A stretch of DNA of 45,366 nucleotides from assembly GCA_937907525.1 (NCBI GenBank), contig CALCIB010000254.1, positions 1-45,366 of the forward strand, written 5' to 3'. The position numbers and the translations under genes were made by a program. The notes below the pieces were generated by a model. It saw only the letters and a list, made by a program, of their open reading frames with translations, was not told where the DNA came from and ran no database searches. This DNA comes from an uncultured Planctomycetales bacterium. GTDB taxonomy: Bacteria; Planctomycetota; Planctomycetia; Isosphaerales; Isosphaeraceae. This document shows, piece by piece, positions 1 to 8,162 of this stretch (positions are counted from its first letter, which is position 1; each line of letters begins with the position of its first letter).

Positions 1-118
1 AACGCCATCGACGTCCAGGGCTTCCTGGACGGGCTTCCGCGAATTCCAACGGTCGTCCCGCGCGCCTTCCCCCTCTTCTGACCGCTTCGCGGTCTGTCTT
101 CCCCCGCGAGGGGGGAAG
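1..118. repeat. Dispersed repeat, inverted copy of the block at 4985-5102
   Basis: Read on the plus strand, this block aligns without gaps to the reverse complement of 5102-4985. By eye about 105 of 118 positions agree. It ends in two stem-loops: a short one (GACCGC-ttc-GCGGTC type) near 79-93 and a longer C-rich/G-rich one at about 98-118. It is cut by the window edge. The 23-bp terminal inverted repeat that ends the 4951-5198 element is not recognisable at the right side of this copy, so it is a partial or diverged member of the family. Confidence 0.75.
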
Positions 119-175
119 ACCGTGAGGGTCGTCCTTGACCGTTTATGGGACGGACCCTGAACCGTCGCGAAAGAG

Positions 176-211
176 AAAGGCCGCCGTCCCGGCGTCGGGG
201 CGTCGGCCTTT
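176..211 (-). terminator. Hairpin terminator of the small minus-strand gene
   Basis: The arms 176-191 and 196-211 pair over 16 positions with one mismatch and one G-T pair around a 4-nt loop. Read on the minus strand, the stem ends in a CCTTT run followed by CTCTTT. It lies about 40 nt after the stop codon of the gene at 253-495, as expected for an intrinsic terminator, and it supports that gene being transcribed. Confidence 0.65.
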
Positions 212-252
212 GATTGATGATGACGGCGTCCGGAGTCGGGTTCGAGACCCGG

Positions 253-495
253 TCAGTTCGCCTCGACGAGCGGCGGCGCGACGGCGAGGCGATTCACGAG
301 GTTGGTGGCGTCCTCGGCGCGCCTCGGATCGGAATACTTGGCGAGCGGGGCGGAGGCGGATTCGTCGGAATAGACGCCGACGACCGTGAACAGGCCGTGG
401 GAGAACCGCGTCTCGGCGCGAAGGAACAACCCCGAGCGGATCAGGGAGATCAGGTTGTGTTGCCAGAGCTGGGTGTCGGCCAGTTTCGCGGTCAT
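253..495 (-). CDS. Small hypothetical protein, 80 aa
   Basis: I do not recognise a family. The chosen ATG at 495 has a GGAGG six nucleotides upstream, while an in-frame ATG 33 nt further upstream lacks a clear ribosome site. The product starts MTAKLADTQLWQHNLISLIRS and is not of the Arg/Pro-rich type seen in shadow frames of this GC-rich DNA. It has no signal peptide or membrane segment and ends in a hydrophobic stretch (LVNRLAVAPPLVEAN). A convincing hairpin terminator follows at 176-211, so it looks like a stand-alone gene. The function is unknown. A chance open frame cannot be excluded, but the ribosome site plus terminator make a real gene more likely. Confidence 0.55.
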   Translation of the reverse strand: MTAKLADTQLWQHNLISLIRSGLFLRAETRFSHGLFTVVGVYSDESASAPLAKYSDPRRAEDATNLVNRLAVAPPLVEAN

Positions 496-1166
496 GTCGA
501 GCCTCCGTTTCCATGTCTTGCGATTCATCGACTTTTACGGCGACGCGGCCGTCGCCGTCGACCCCGAATTCGTGCGTCGCGGCCTCGGCTTCCTAGGGAA
601 GAGGCTTTCGAGGGCCCGCGAGTTCGCGACGCGGCGATCGACGGCTTCGGGTTTCCATCTCCTCTTCGAGAACCCTCTATCCTTCAAACGTCGCGAGGGT
701 GGGGGAGTGTTCGCGACATTCGCCGCGATCGGAGGTCCACGCCCCCTAACACCTAAATGTAACCCCTCTCCCCCACGATCCAAGCCGAGCGGCCCATGAT
801 TTCACAAGATTCCGCGGGCCTCGGAATTCGCCTACAGCAAAAGTCGAACCAAGTCGCCGTCGAAGTGTGGGCCCTCGGGCCTCCCACTTCCTCCCGATCG
901 TTCATTCCGGGTCACGTCTCTCGTCGCGAATCCGATGCAAGGAATATCGATTCCGGGGGTTGCGTGTGACGCCGCGGTCCCCGGATCGCCGCGGGGATTC
1001 GGAGACGGGGGACGACGAGGGATCGGGCGTTGACGCCGCGGGTCCGGAGTCCGCCGTTTGTAAATCCCGCAAGATCGCGACGATCCGGTCTCGCGATTCG
1101 GGGCCCCATCGGGTAAAGACGCGGCATGCGCGTGGACGAGGCCGGCTGGGGGGGGCGAAGGGACTC
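496..1166. other. Non-coding stretch between two divergent genes
   Basis: Open frames cross this stretch, but they are Arg/Pro-rich, unlike real proteins of this genome. One is an upstream extension of the glycosyltransferase frame (from 867) with no protein-like features before residue 100. Promoters for the divergent genes at 495 and 1167 should lie here, but I could not pick convincing -35/-10 pairs. No repeat or RNA gene is evident. Confidence 0.5.
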
Positions 1167-2786
1167 ATGAACTTCACGATCGCCCTGACGGCGCTGATCG
1201 CGGCGACGACCGCGCTCCGGCTTCTGGCCGCCGCGACGCTGGGGCTGGGCAACGACGAGGCGTACCACTTCCTTTACGCGGTCCACCCGGCCGCCAGCTA
1301 CTTCGACCACCCGCCGATGATCGCCTGGGTGGAGCGTCTGGGGCTGGCCCTCGCGGGACCCTTTTCCGCGTTGGGGTTGCGTCTGGGGTTCGTCGCCCTT
1401 GCCGCCGGGTCGACCTGGCTCGTGGCCCGGATCGCCCGCCGCTGGCGCGGCGACTCCGCCGGGCTGTTCGCGGCCCTCGCCCTGAACCTCTCGGGCTACT
1501 ACGGCCTGGCGGTCGGCGCGTTCGCCCTGCCCGACGGCCCCCTGCTCTTCTTCTGGCTCCTGACCCTGGACCGGATCGACCTGGCCCTCCAGCGGCCTGA
1601 ACGCCTTCGGAACTGGCTGGCGGTCGGCCTGGCCTGGGGATTGGCGATGTGCTGCAAGTATCACGCGGTCTTCCTGCCGGCGGGGGTCGTCCTTTATCTG
1701 CTGGTTCGGCCGGAGCGGCGCCGGCTGCTGGTTTCGCCGGGGCCGTGGCTGGCGGTCGCGCTGGGGCTTTCGGTCTTCAGCCCGGTGCTGGTCTGGAACG
1801 CCGAGAACGGCTGGGCGTCGTTCGTCTTCCAGGGGAAACGGGCGCGGGTGGGGCTGACTCCGAGACCCGACCTGCTGCTGGCGGCGATCGCCGCTCAGGC
1901 GGCCTATCTGTTCCCCTGGATATGGTTGCCGCTGATGATCGTCGGCGGGCGGCTGGCTCGGCGTTGGCGCGCGATCGACGAGCACGCCCGGTTCGCCCTT
2001 TGCCTGAGCGTCCCTCCCCTGGCGCTGTTCACGGCGGTCGCCTGTTTTCGTCCGGTGCTGCCGCACTGGGGGTTGGTGGGCGTCATCCCCCTCTTCCCCG
2101 AACTGGGCCGCGTCCTGGCCGATCGGGCGCGGCTCGACCCGGCTCGGACGCGGCGGCGGGTCGCGTTCGCCTCGGCCTTTTCAGTCGCCCTGTTGGCGGT
2201 GACGATCGCCGAGTACCGCTGGGGATGGCTTCAGCGCGGTTCGGACGGCAAGGGCTTCGGCGTCTTGACCGCCCGGATCGATCCGACGGCCGAGGCTTAC
2301 GGCTGGGACCAGGTGGCCCGGCGGCTCGACCGCCTGGGGGTGCTCGACGACCCGCGGACGTTCCTGTTCACCGACAACTGGTTTCAAAGCGCCCACCTCG
2401 CCCACGCGACCCGGCTGCGACGGCCGGTAACCTGCTACAACCTCGACGACGCCCGCGGCTTCGCCTTCTGGAGCGAGCCGGACGACTGGCTCGGCCGTGA
2501 CGGCGTGCTGGTCGTCGTCAACGACGCCAACGTCCCCTTCAGCTTCCACGAGCGCTGGTTCCGGGGGTTCGAGGCGCTGGACGACTTCGAAGTCGAGCGC
2601 GCCGGCAAGCCGATCCGGCGGGTCCGGATCTACCGGATGAACGATCAGGTCGTCGCCTTTCCGTTCCGGTACCCGCCCGAGGACCAGGCGCCGCGGGAGC
2701 GGCTGCGCGAGGAGTTGCGGGGGCTGGCCCGCGTCAAGTCGCCGCCGCCGGCGGTCGGGGCGCGGCGCGGGGTGGTCAGGCGGTGA
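1167..2786 (+). CDS. GT-C fold glycosyltransferase, family 39-like (PMT_2/ArnT type), 539 aa
   Basis: This is a polytopic membrane protein. The first transmembrane helix (about residues 3-25) is followed by an acidic luminal-loop motif, GNDEAYHFLY (about 28-37), and by YFDHPPM. This is the usual start of family 39/83 transferases that move sugars from polyprenyl-phosphate donors onto lipid or protein acceptors on the outer side of the membrane. About ten more hydrophobic helices follow to about residue 370, then a soluble C-terminal domain. The open frame extends 100 codons upstream, but that part is Arg-rich and implausible. The ATG at 1167 begins directly with the first helix. The acceptor is unknown. 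The gene stands alone, about 125 bp before hslV. Confidence 0.85.
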   Translation: MNFTIALTALIAATTALRLLAAATLGLGNDEAYHFLYAVHPAASYFDHPPMIAWVERLGLALAGPFSALGLRLGFVALAAGSTWLVARIARRWRGDSAGLFAALALNLSGYYGLAVGAFALPDGPLLFFWLLTLDRIDLALQRPERLRNWLAVGLAWGLAMCCKYHAVFLPAGVVLYLLVRPERRRLLVSPGPWLAVALGLSVFSPVLVWNAENGWASFVFQGKRARVGLTPRPDLLLAAIAAQAAYLFPWIWLPLMIVGGRLARRWRAIDEHARFALCLSVPPLALFTAVACFRPVLPHWGLVGVIPLFPELGRVLADRARLDPARTRRRVAFASAFSVALLAVTIAEYRWGWLQRGSDGKGFGVLTARIDPTAEAYGWDQVARRLDRLGVLDDPRTFLFTDNWFQSAHLAHATRLRRPVTCYNLDDARGFAFWSEPDDWLGRDGVLVVVNDANVPFSFHERWFRGFEALDDFEVERAGKPIRRVRIYRMNDQVVAFPFRYPPEDQAPRERLREELRGLARVKSPPPAVGARRGVVRR

Positions 2787-2911
2787 GGCGGTCGGCGTGA
2801 CACGAAGGGGGGCGATGGCGTATCCTCGACGTTTCGCGGCGATCCCGGCGCGCCGGGCCGTCCGGTGGTCCGCGGCGGCGACGGCGGCCCCACCCCCCCG
2901 GAGGCGGACCC

Positions 2912-3460
2912 TTGAAGTGGCATGCGACGACGATCCTCTCGGTTCGCAAGGGAGGGACGGTCGCCATCGGCGGCGACGGCCAGGTGACGTTGGGCAACCA
3001 GGTCGTCAAGGCCGACGCGGTCAAGATCCGCAAGCTGCTGGACGGCAAGGTCGTCGTCGGCTTCGCCGGCTCCGCGGCCGACGGCTTCGCGCTTCTGGAG
3101 CGGTTCGAGACCAAGCTGAAGGACTTCCCCGAGAACGTCCCGCGGGCCGCCATCGAGCTGGCCAAGCTCTGGAGGACCGACCGCGCCCTGCGACGGCTGG
3201 AGGCGGTGCTCCTGATCGTCGACTCCCGTCACAGCCTGATGCTCTCCGGCTCCGGCGACGTCATCCAGCCCTCCGACGGGCTCCTCGCCACCGGCTCCGG
3301 CGGCGGCTTCGCCCTGGCCGCGGCGCGGGCCTTGATCGCGCATTCGAGCCTCTCGGCCGCGGAGATCGTCCGCGAATCGCTGGCGATCGCGGGCGGCATC
3401 GACATCTATACGAATACGAACGTCATCGTGGAGGAACTCCCGTGCCCGAGCTCGAGCTGA
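2912..3460 (+). CDS. hslV: ATP-dependent protease subunit HslV
   Basis: This is the peptidase subunit of the cytoplasmic HslVU (ClpYQ) protease, a double-hexamer threonine protease. The 182-aa product starts MKWHATTIL. The Thr-Thr after a short propeptide supplies the N-terminal nucleophile after processing, as in the CodW-type HslV with a five-residue prosegment. Diagnostic stretches are GDGQVTLGNQVVK, GFAGSAADGFALLERFE, ELAKLWRTDRALRRLEA, AIGSGG-like TGSGGGFALAAARAL and the C-terminal IYTNTNVIVEEL. The start is TTG at 2912 with GGAGG about 8 nt upstream; no ATG fits the family N-terminus. The 3' end overlaps hslU by 19 bp in another frame, implying translational coupling. Confidence 0.96.
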   Translation: MKWHATTILSVRKGGTVAIGGDGQVTLGNQVVKADAVKIRKLLDGKVVVGFAGSAADGFALLERFETKLKDFPENVPRAAIELAKLWRTDRALRRLEAVLLIVDSRHSLMLSGSGDVIQPSDGLLATGSGGGFALAAARALIAHSSLSAAEIVRESLAIAGGIDIYTNTNVIVEELPCPSSS

Positions 3461-4833
3461 CGCCGCGGCGGATCGTCGCCGAGTTGGACCGCGACATCGT
3501 CGGCCAGGCCGACGCCAAGCGCGCCGTGGCGATCGCCCTGCGCAACCGCTGGCGGCGGCGGCGGCTCCCGGACGACCTGCGGGCCCAGGTGACGCCCAAG
3601 AACATCCTCCTGATCGGCCCCACCGGCGTCGGCAAGACCGAGATCGCCCGTCGGCTGGCGACCATGGTCGGCGCTCCGTTCGTCAAGACCGAGGCCACCA
3701 AGTACACCGAGGTCGGCTACTACGGCCGCGACGTCGAAAGCCTGATCCGAGACCTGGTCGAGGCCGCCGTCCTGTTGGTCCGCGAGACCGAGCGGAAGCG
3801 GGTCCAGGAACAGGCCGAGGCCCGCGTCGAGGACCGGCTCCTGGACCTGCTGTTGCCGCCGGCCCCTCCCTCCCCTTCCCATTCGCCCTGGGAGTCGGCG
3901 TCGCCCCCCCTCCCCGGCGCGACCGAGGACGCCGCCGAGCGTCGGGCGCGGTCGCGCGAGAAGCTCCGCGCCCAGTTGGCAGGCGGCGAGCTTGAGGACC
4001 GCGAGGTCGAGATCTCCATCCCCGGCCGCGTCGCCGCCCCGGTCTCGATCCTCGGCGCCGGCAACCTGGAGCAGATGGAGATGGACCTTCAGGGCATGTT
4101 CGAGAAGATCATGCCCAAGCCCTCCCAGCCGCGGCGGACCACCGTCGCCGAGGCCCGGCCGATCCTGCTTCAACAGGAGGTCGACGCCCTGCTCGACCCC
4201 GAGAAGGTCAACCACGCGGCCGTCGAGTTGGCCCAGGAGTCGGGCATCGTCTTCATCGACGAGATCGACAAGGTCGCCGGCGACGACGGCGGCGGCGGCT
4301 CGCGCGGGCCCGACGTCTCCCGCCAGGGGGTCCAGCGCGACTTGCTGCCGATCGTCGAGGGGACGACGGTCAACACCAAGTACGGCCCGGTGAACACCGA
4401 CCACGTCCTGTTCTTCGCCGCCGGCGCCTTCCACCGCTCCAAGCCCTCCGACCTGATGCCGGAGCTGCAAGGCCGCTTTCCGATCCGGGTCGAGATGCAC
4501 GACCTGACCCGCGACGACTTCGCCCGCATCCTCCGCGAGCCCCGCGCCTCGCTCTTGCGGCAGTACGAGGCCCTTCTGGCCACCGAGGGCCTCCAGGTGG
4601 AGTTCGCCGACGACGCCGTGGAGGCGATGGCCGATCTGGCGTTCCAGGTCAACCGCTCCACCCAGAACATCGGCGCCCGCCGCCTCCACACCATCCTGGA
4701 GCGCGTCCTGGACGAGATCAGCTTCGACGCCTCCGAGAAACCGGGGGAGCGGGTGGTCGTCGACGCCGACCTCGTCCGCCGCCGCCTGGAGGACGTCGCC
4801 AAGGACGAGGACCTCAGCCGCTACATCCTGTAA
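3442..4833 (+). CDS. hslU: ATP-dependent protease ATPase subunit HslU
   Basis: This AAA+ unfoldase feeds substrates to HslV. The 463-aa product starts at GTG 3442 (GGAGG at 3431-3434 region), inside the end of hslV. Walker A is GPTGVGKT (residues 59-66), Walker B is IVFIDEIDK (about 269-277), an I-domain insertion lies between them, and the C-terminus EDLSRYIL matches the HslV-activating tail of the family. The pore loop reads G-Y-Y-G (residues 92-95) rather than the usual GYVG, which may be a lineage trait. Part of the I-domain is Pro/Ser-rich (about 138-160). The neighbours and overlap leave little doubt about the assignment. Confidence 0.97.
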   Translation: MPELELTPRRIVAELDRDIVGQADAKRAVAIALRNRWRRRRLPDDLRAQVTPKNILLIGPTGVGKTEIARRLATMVGAPFVKTEATKYTEVGYYGRDVESLIRDLVEAAVLLVRETERKRVQEQAEARVEDRLLDLLLPPAPPSPSHSPWESASPPLPGATEDAAERRARSREKLRAQLAGGELEDREVEISIPGRVAAPVSILGAGNLEQMEMDLQGMFEKIMPKPSQPRRTTVAEARPILLQQEVDALLDPEKVNHAAVELAQESGIVFIDEIDKVAGDDGGGGSRGPDVSRQGVQRDLLPIVEGTTVNTKYGPVNTDHVLFFAAGAFHRSKPSDLMPELQGRFPIRVEMHDLTRDDFARILREPRASLLRQYEALLATEGLQVEFADDAVEAMADLAFQVNRSTQNIGARRLHTILERVLDEISFDASEKPGERVVVDADLVRRRLEDVAKDEDLSRYIL

Positions 4834-4920
4834 GCCGCGAGTCTCGCTTCGTTTGGCGTCATTCGTCACGGCCGCGGCCGAGCCAAGATTTTGACGGGCT
4901 CGGAGGCCGACGACGCGCGT

Positions 4921-4943
4921 CCTTCTTCCACAAGGGGAGAAGG
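4921..4943. repeat. Solitary hairpin arm of the structured repeat family
   Basis: The bases CCTTCTTCCACAAGGGGAGAAGG form an imperfect hairpin nearly identical to the right end of the repeat at 33791-33915. It abuts the left 8-bp direct repeat of the element at 4951-5198, so that element may have inserted beside or into an older repeat copy. Confidence 0.55.
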
Positions 4944-4950
4944 AATGTTT

Positions 4951-5198
4951 CTGACCGTCACGGATTTTGGGGGCCTGAACGAATCTTCCCCCCTTGCGGG
5001 GGAAGACAGACCGCGAAGCGGTCAGATGAGGGGGAGGACGCGCGAGGCGACCGTCGCGATTCGCGAAAACCCGTCCGGGAGGCCCTGGACGTCGATGGCG
5101 TTTTGTCTCGCCCCCCCTCATCCGGCCCTTCGGGCCACCTTCCCCCGCGAGGGGGGAAGGCCGTTATGTCCACCACCCCCAAAATCCGTGACGGTCAG
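4951..5198. mobile_element. MITE-like element with 23-bp perfect TIRs and 8-bp target duplication
   Basis: The ends 4951-4973 and 5176-5198 are perfect 23-bp inverted repeats (outer part CTGACCGTCACGG). The octamer GAATGTTT stands directly outside both ends (4943-4950 and 5199-5206), which looks like a target-site duplication. The 248-bp body has no credible gene. It contains two structured repeat units in opposite orientation: hairpins at 4985-5005 and 5009-5023, and at 5124-5136 and 5138-5160. It sits in the convergent gap after hslU, with its right duplication ending 5 bp before the stop codon of the next gene, so its hairpins may also end transcription from both sides. No transposase lies in the window, so mobilisation would need one in trans. 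Confidence 0.75.
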
Positions 5199-5211
5199 GA
5201 ATGTTTTCCCC

Positions 5212-7398
5212 TCACGCTTCCTTGGCGGGGCGGACGCGGTAGAGGCGGAACCAGGGATCGGCCTCGCGGGCGCCGTAGAGGGGTTCGAAGATCTCGGGGT
5301 GGGCGTCGGCCCAGACGCGCTCGATGGGGAAGTTCTCGGCGTCGGCGACGTTGTGCGGGCCCTCGCCGGGGTTGGCGCGGGTGACGACCAGAAGCTGAAT
5401 CCCCTCGGCGCGGAGGTTCGAGAGCCAGGCGGCGTAGTCGGGGGCCTCGCGGTCCCAGCCGGGCCGGGAGTTGGGCCACTCGCCACGGCCCTCGGCGACC
5501 GCCCGACGATGAAAGTCGTGCATCAGCCAGTCGGGAGGGCCCTCGACGTTGACGTAACGGACGTCGTTCCGCAGACCGGAACCCATCAGATAATAAGGGA
5601 TGTTCGTCCCCGCGTAGGCGACGCGCGAGCCCGTCGGCCCCGACCGCGCGTCCAACTCCATCCAGCCGCGATAAAAGTCCGGGAAGGCCGGAAAGAACAG
5701 CAGCCGGGGATCGCCCGCGGCCGGGGCCGTCCTCCACGCCCCCAGCCCGGTCAGGACGAGCGCCGCGGCCAGGACGCCCCCCCACGTCGCCAGCCCGCGA
5801 CGGCCGGATCGCCACCGCGCCCACGCCCACGTCCCGAGCGCCGCGGCCACGCCCGCCAGGGCCAATTGCAGCGTCGCCGTGACGCTCCCCAAGGCCGCGC
5901 CCAGGCCGACGATCGACGGCACGGCGTTGGGGACGCGAGGGTCCAGGTCCCACGGCACCTCGGCGTCGGTCGGGCCGAACGGCCAGGTTTGCGGCGTCGC
6001 GACGTGAAGCGCCAGGACGACCGCGGCCAGGACCGTCAGCCAACGGCCGCGGTCGAGCAGTCGGGCCAGCGGGACCACGGCCAGCCCCACCCCCTGAAGC
6101 ATGAACCTCTGTTGCGACCTGTATGGGATGAACAGCCAGTAAAGCGCGACGTTCAGGACCGCCCCGGCCGCGAACGCCCAGACCCAGCCGTCGCCGGGAC
6201 GTCGCGCCCGGCCGACCGCCCACGCCCCCAGCAAGGCCGCCAGCCAAAGCGGGGCCGTCCGGGCGTCCACGACTCCCGCCAGGATGTCCCCGAGCGCCCG
6301 CCACTGATCGACGGGCAAGTAATAGATGCTCCGATTCATGGAGTCGGGCCCGTACCAGCCCGACAGCAACGTCGTCCCGCCGATCTTCACCGTCAACGGG
6401 TAAAGCGGGTTGCCGGTCAGGACCGCGTTGCGGACGTACCAGAACGCCGAGGTCGTCGCGACCCCCGCGGCGACGACCGCCCCGTCGACGAGCGTCGCCC
6501 GAACCCCTCGCGAACGTCGATGCGTCGCGAGCCAACCGGCCAGGACCAGCGGCGGGACGAACAGGTTCCCCACCGACTTCGTCCCCAGCGCCAGGCCCGC
6601 CGCCAAGCCCGCCAGCGACAGGGCCCAACGGCCGTCGCGGTCGAGTCCGCGCCGCAGGAGGAAGTAGGCGGAGGTCAGATAGCCGGCGGTGAAGATCGTG
6701 TCGACGTTGGGCTCGAAGCTGAACAGGACCAGGGGGCCGCCGGTGGCGAACAGCGACGTCGCCACCAGCGCGGCCGTCCGCCCGGCGCCCAGTTCGCGGG
6801 AACACCCGTAGGCCGCCAAACTCGCCATCAGAAGGAACGGCGCCTGGCCGATTCTCGCCGGCCGGTCGCCCCCCCAGAGGGTCGTCAGCCAGGCGAACCA
6901 GACGTCGCCGTTGGCCGGGAAGTACGTCGCGGCGCTCTCGCCGAACGGCGAGGCGACCATCGCCAGACTCCCCGCCCTCCACCACCGAACCGCGAAGTAG
7001 AGGTGATAGATGGGGCCGTCGCTGACCACCTTCACCGGCAAGAGCAACGACGGCAAGCCCAGGACGATCGCCGTCCAAACGACCAGCGCGACGGCGATCC
7101 ACCCCTCCCGCCGCGTCGGCTCGACCGGGCTCGGTGGCTCGGGGTCCCGGCCACGGCCTCTGAACCTCCAGACGCCCCCCGCCAGGGCGGCGAGGACCGA
7201 CCACCCCAGCAGCCAGCCTACGCGCATCAGCCCGAGCGAGCCGAGCAGTTGCATTCCCACGGTGAGCCAGGCCCACCCGAGCACCGCGGCCGCCAGCGCG
7301 CGAGGGAGCCCCCGCGGCTGCTTCAAGACGTACCGGGCGTGCCAATGGCCGCCGAGGAAGACCAGGGCGACGGCGACGAACAAGGGCCAGACGTTCAT
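5212..7398 (-). CDS. Polytopic membrane protein, probable GT-C glycosyltransferase, 728 aa
   Basis: A large integral membrane protein with about 14-16 hydrophobic segments spread from residue 3 to about 560, then a soluble C-terminal domain of about 160 residues. The loop VVSDGPIYHLYFAVRWW (about 123-140) has the Asp followed by Tyr/His pattern of GT-C sugar transferases. A family 39/87-like role in transferring a polyprenyl-linked sugar outside the cell is therefore likely, but the family is not certain. The ATG at 7398 opens directly into the first helix. It is divergent from the SIS/ROK sugar genes about 127 bp away, consistent with glycan metabolism. Its stop codon lies next to the MITE-like element. 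Confidence 0.75.
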   Translation of the reverse strand: MNVWPLFVAVALVFLGGHWHARYVLKQPRGLPRALAAAVLGWAWLTVGMQLLGSLGLMRVGWLLGWSVLAALAGGVWRFRGRGRDPEPPSPVEPTRREGWIAVALVVWTAIVLGLPSLLLPVKVVSDGPIYHLYFAVRWWRAGSLAMVASPFGESAATYFPANGDVWFAWLTTLWGGDRPARIGQAPFLLMASLAAYGCSRELGAGRTAALVATSLFATGGPLVLFSFEPNVDTIFTAGYLTSAYFLLRRGLDRDGRWALSLAGLAAGLALGTKSVGNLFVPPLVLAGWLATHRRSRGVRATLVDGAVVAAGVATTSAFWYVRNAVLTGNPLYPLTVKIGGTTLLSGWYGPDSMNRSIYYLPVDQWRALGDILAGVVDARTAPLWLAALLGAWAVGRARRPGDGWVWAFAAGAVLNVALYWLFIPYRSQQRFMLQGVGLAVVPLARLLDRGRWLTVLAAVVLALHVATPQTWPFGPTDAEVPWDLDPRVPNAVPSIVGLGAALGSVTATLQLALAGVAAALGTWAWARWRSGRRGLATWGGVLAAALVLTGLGAWRTAPAAGDPRLLFFPAFPDFYRGWMELDARSGPTGSRVAYAGTNIPYYLMGSGLRNDVRYVNVEGPPDWLMHDFHRRAVAEGRGEWPNSRPGWDREAPDYAAWLSNLRAEGIQLLVVTRANPGEGPHNVADAENFPIERVWADAHPEIFEPLYGAREADPWFRLYRVRPAKEA

Positions 7399-7448
7399 GT
7401 TCCGCGACGCTCGCCTCGATCGGGATCGTGGGTGTGGGTCGAGTCCAC

Positions 7449-7478
7449 TTTACATGCTTTCAACCCGACTGCTATGAT
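7449..7478 (+). promoter_or_regulatory. Probable sigma-70 promoter for the SIS-ROK pair
   Basis: TTTACA at 7449-7454 and TATGAT at 7473-7478 are separated by 18 bp, in the divergent gap about 48 bp before the ATG at 7526. This is one of the best -35/-10 matches in the window and stands out in an otherwise GC-rich sequence. Confidence 0.55.
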
Positions 7479-7525
7479 CCCTTTCTAGGAGAGGGTCGCC
7501 GCGGGCTCGCGAGGAGGAGGCGGAA

Positions 7526-8143
7526 ATGCTGGGGCAGACGCTGTCGGCCGGGGAATACCTGGCGCGGGTCCGCGACGAAATCGCGGCGTTGGACGTCGCC
7601 GCGATCGAGGGCATAAGCGACGTCATCGAGCAAGCTTACGACGCCGGCCGGTTCGTCTTCATCATCGGCAACGGCGGTTCGGGGGCCAACGCCTCGCATC
7701 TCTGCGAGGACCTCGCCAAATGCACCCTGATCGACTTCGAGCATCAGAAGCGGCTGCGGGTGCTGAGCCTCACCGACAACACCGCCGGAATCATGGCCTG
7801 GGCCAACGACGAGGGCTACGAGCGGATCTTCGTCGAGCAACTCAAGAGCCTGGCCTCCCCCGGCGACGTCCTGATCGCGATCTCGGGCTCCGGCAACAGC
7901 CCCAACGTGGTCCGCGCCGTGGAGTGGGCCGACTCCCGCGGCCTGGAGACCATTGGCTTCACCGGCTTCTCCGGCGGCAAGCTCAAGGCGATGGCGAAGC
8001 ACGACCTCCACGTCGGCATCAACGACATGGGGATCGTGGAATCGATCCACCAGGTCGTCTTCCACTGGCTGATCGACGATCTGAATCGCCGGTTCGCCTC
8101 CAAGTACCGCCCCTCCCGCGAGAGCGCGACGGCCTACGTCTAA
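7526..8143 (+). CDS. SIS-domain sugar-phosphate isomerase (GmhA-like), 205 aa
   Basis: The protein is a single SIS domain of GmhA length. It has the phosphate-binding FIIGNGGSGANASHL (about 44-59) and ISGSGNSPNVV, and a C-terminal helix ESIHQVVFHWLID carrying two His. In GmhA (sedoheptulose-7-phosphate isomerase) the first helix reads H-x3-E. Here the equivalent positions are H58 and D62 (with E61 beside it), and the Gln of the C-terminal helix is Glu. The substrate may therefore differ. Strong ribosome site GAGGAGGAGG before ATG 7526. The gene is followed after 19 bp by a ROK kinase, so the two probably act in one sugar-phosphate pathway. Confidence 0.85.
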   Translation: MLGQTLSAGEYLARVRDEIAALDVAAIEGISDVIEQAYDAGRFVFIIGNGGSGANASHLCEDLAKCTLIDFEHQKRLRVLSLTDNTAGIMAWANDEGYERIFVEQLKSLASPGDVLIAISGSGNSPNVVRAVEWADSRGLETIGFTGFSGGKLKAMAKHDLHVGINDMGIVESIHQVVFHWLIDDLNRRFASKYRPSRESATAYV

Positions 8144-8162
8144 CCCTCGACCCCCGAGTCCC

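Noticed and set aside
867..1166. Upstream 100-codon extension of the glycosyltransferase
   Set aside because: Arg-rich, no homology-like features, and the first transmembrane helix starts exactly at ATG 1167.
2797..3441. Upstream extension of the hslU frame across hslV
   Set aside because: It overlaps the well-supported hslV in another frame. GTG 3442 gives the family N-terminus.
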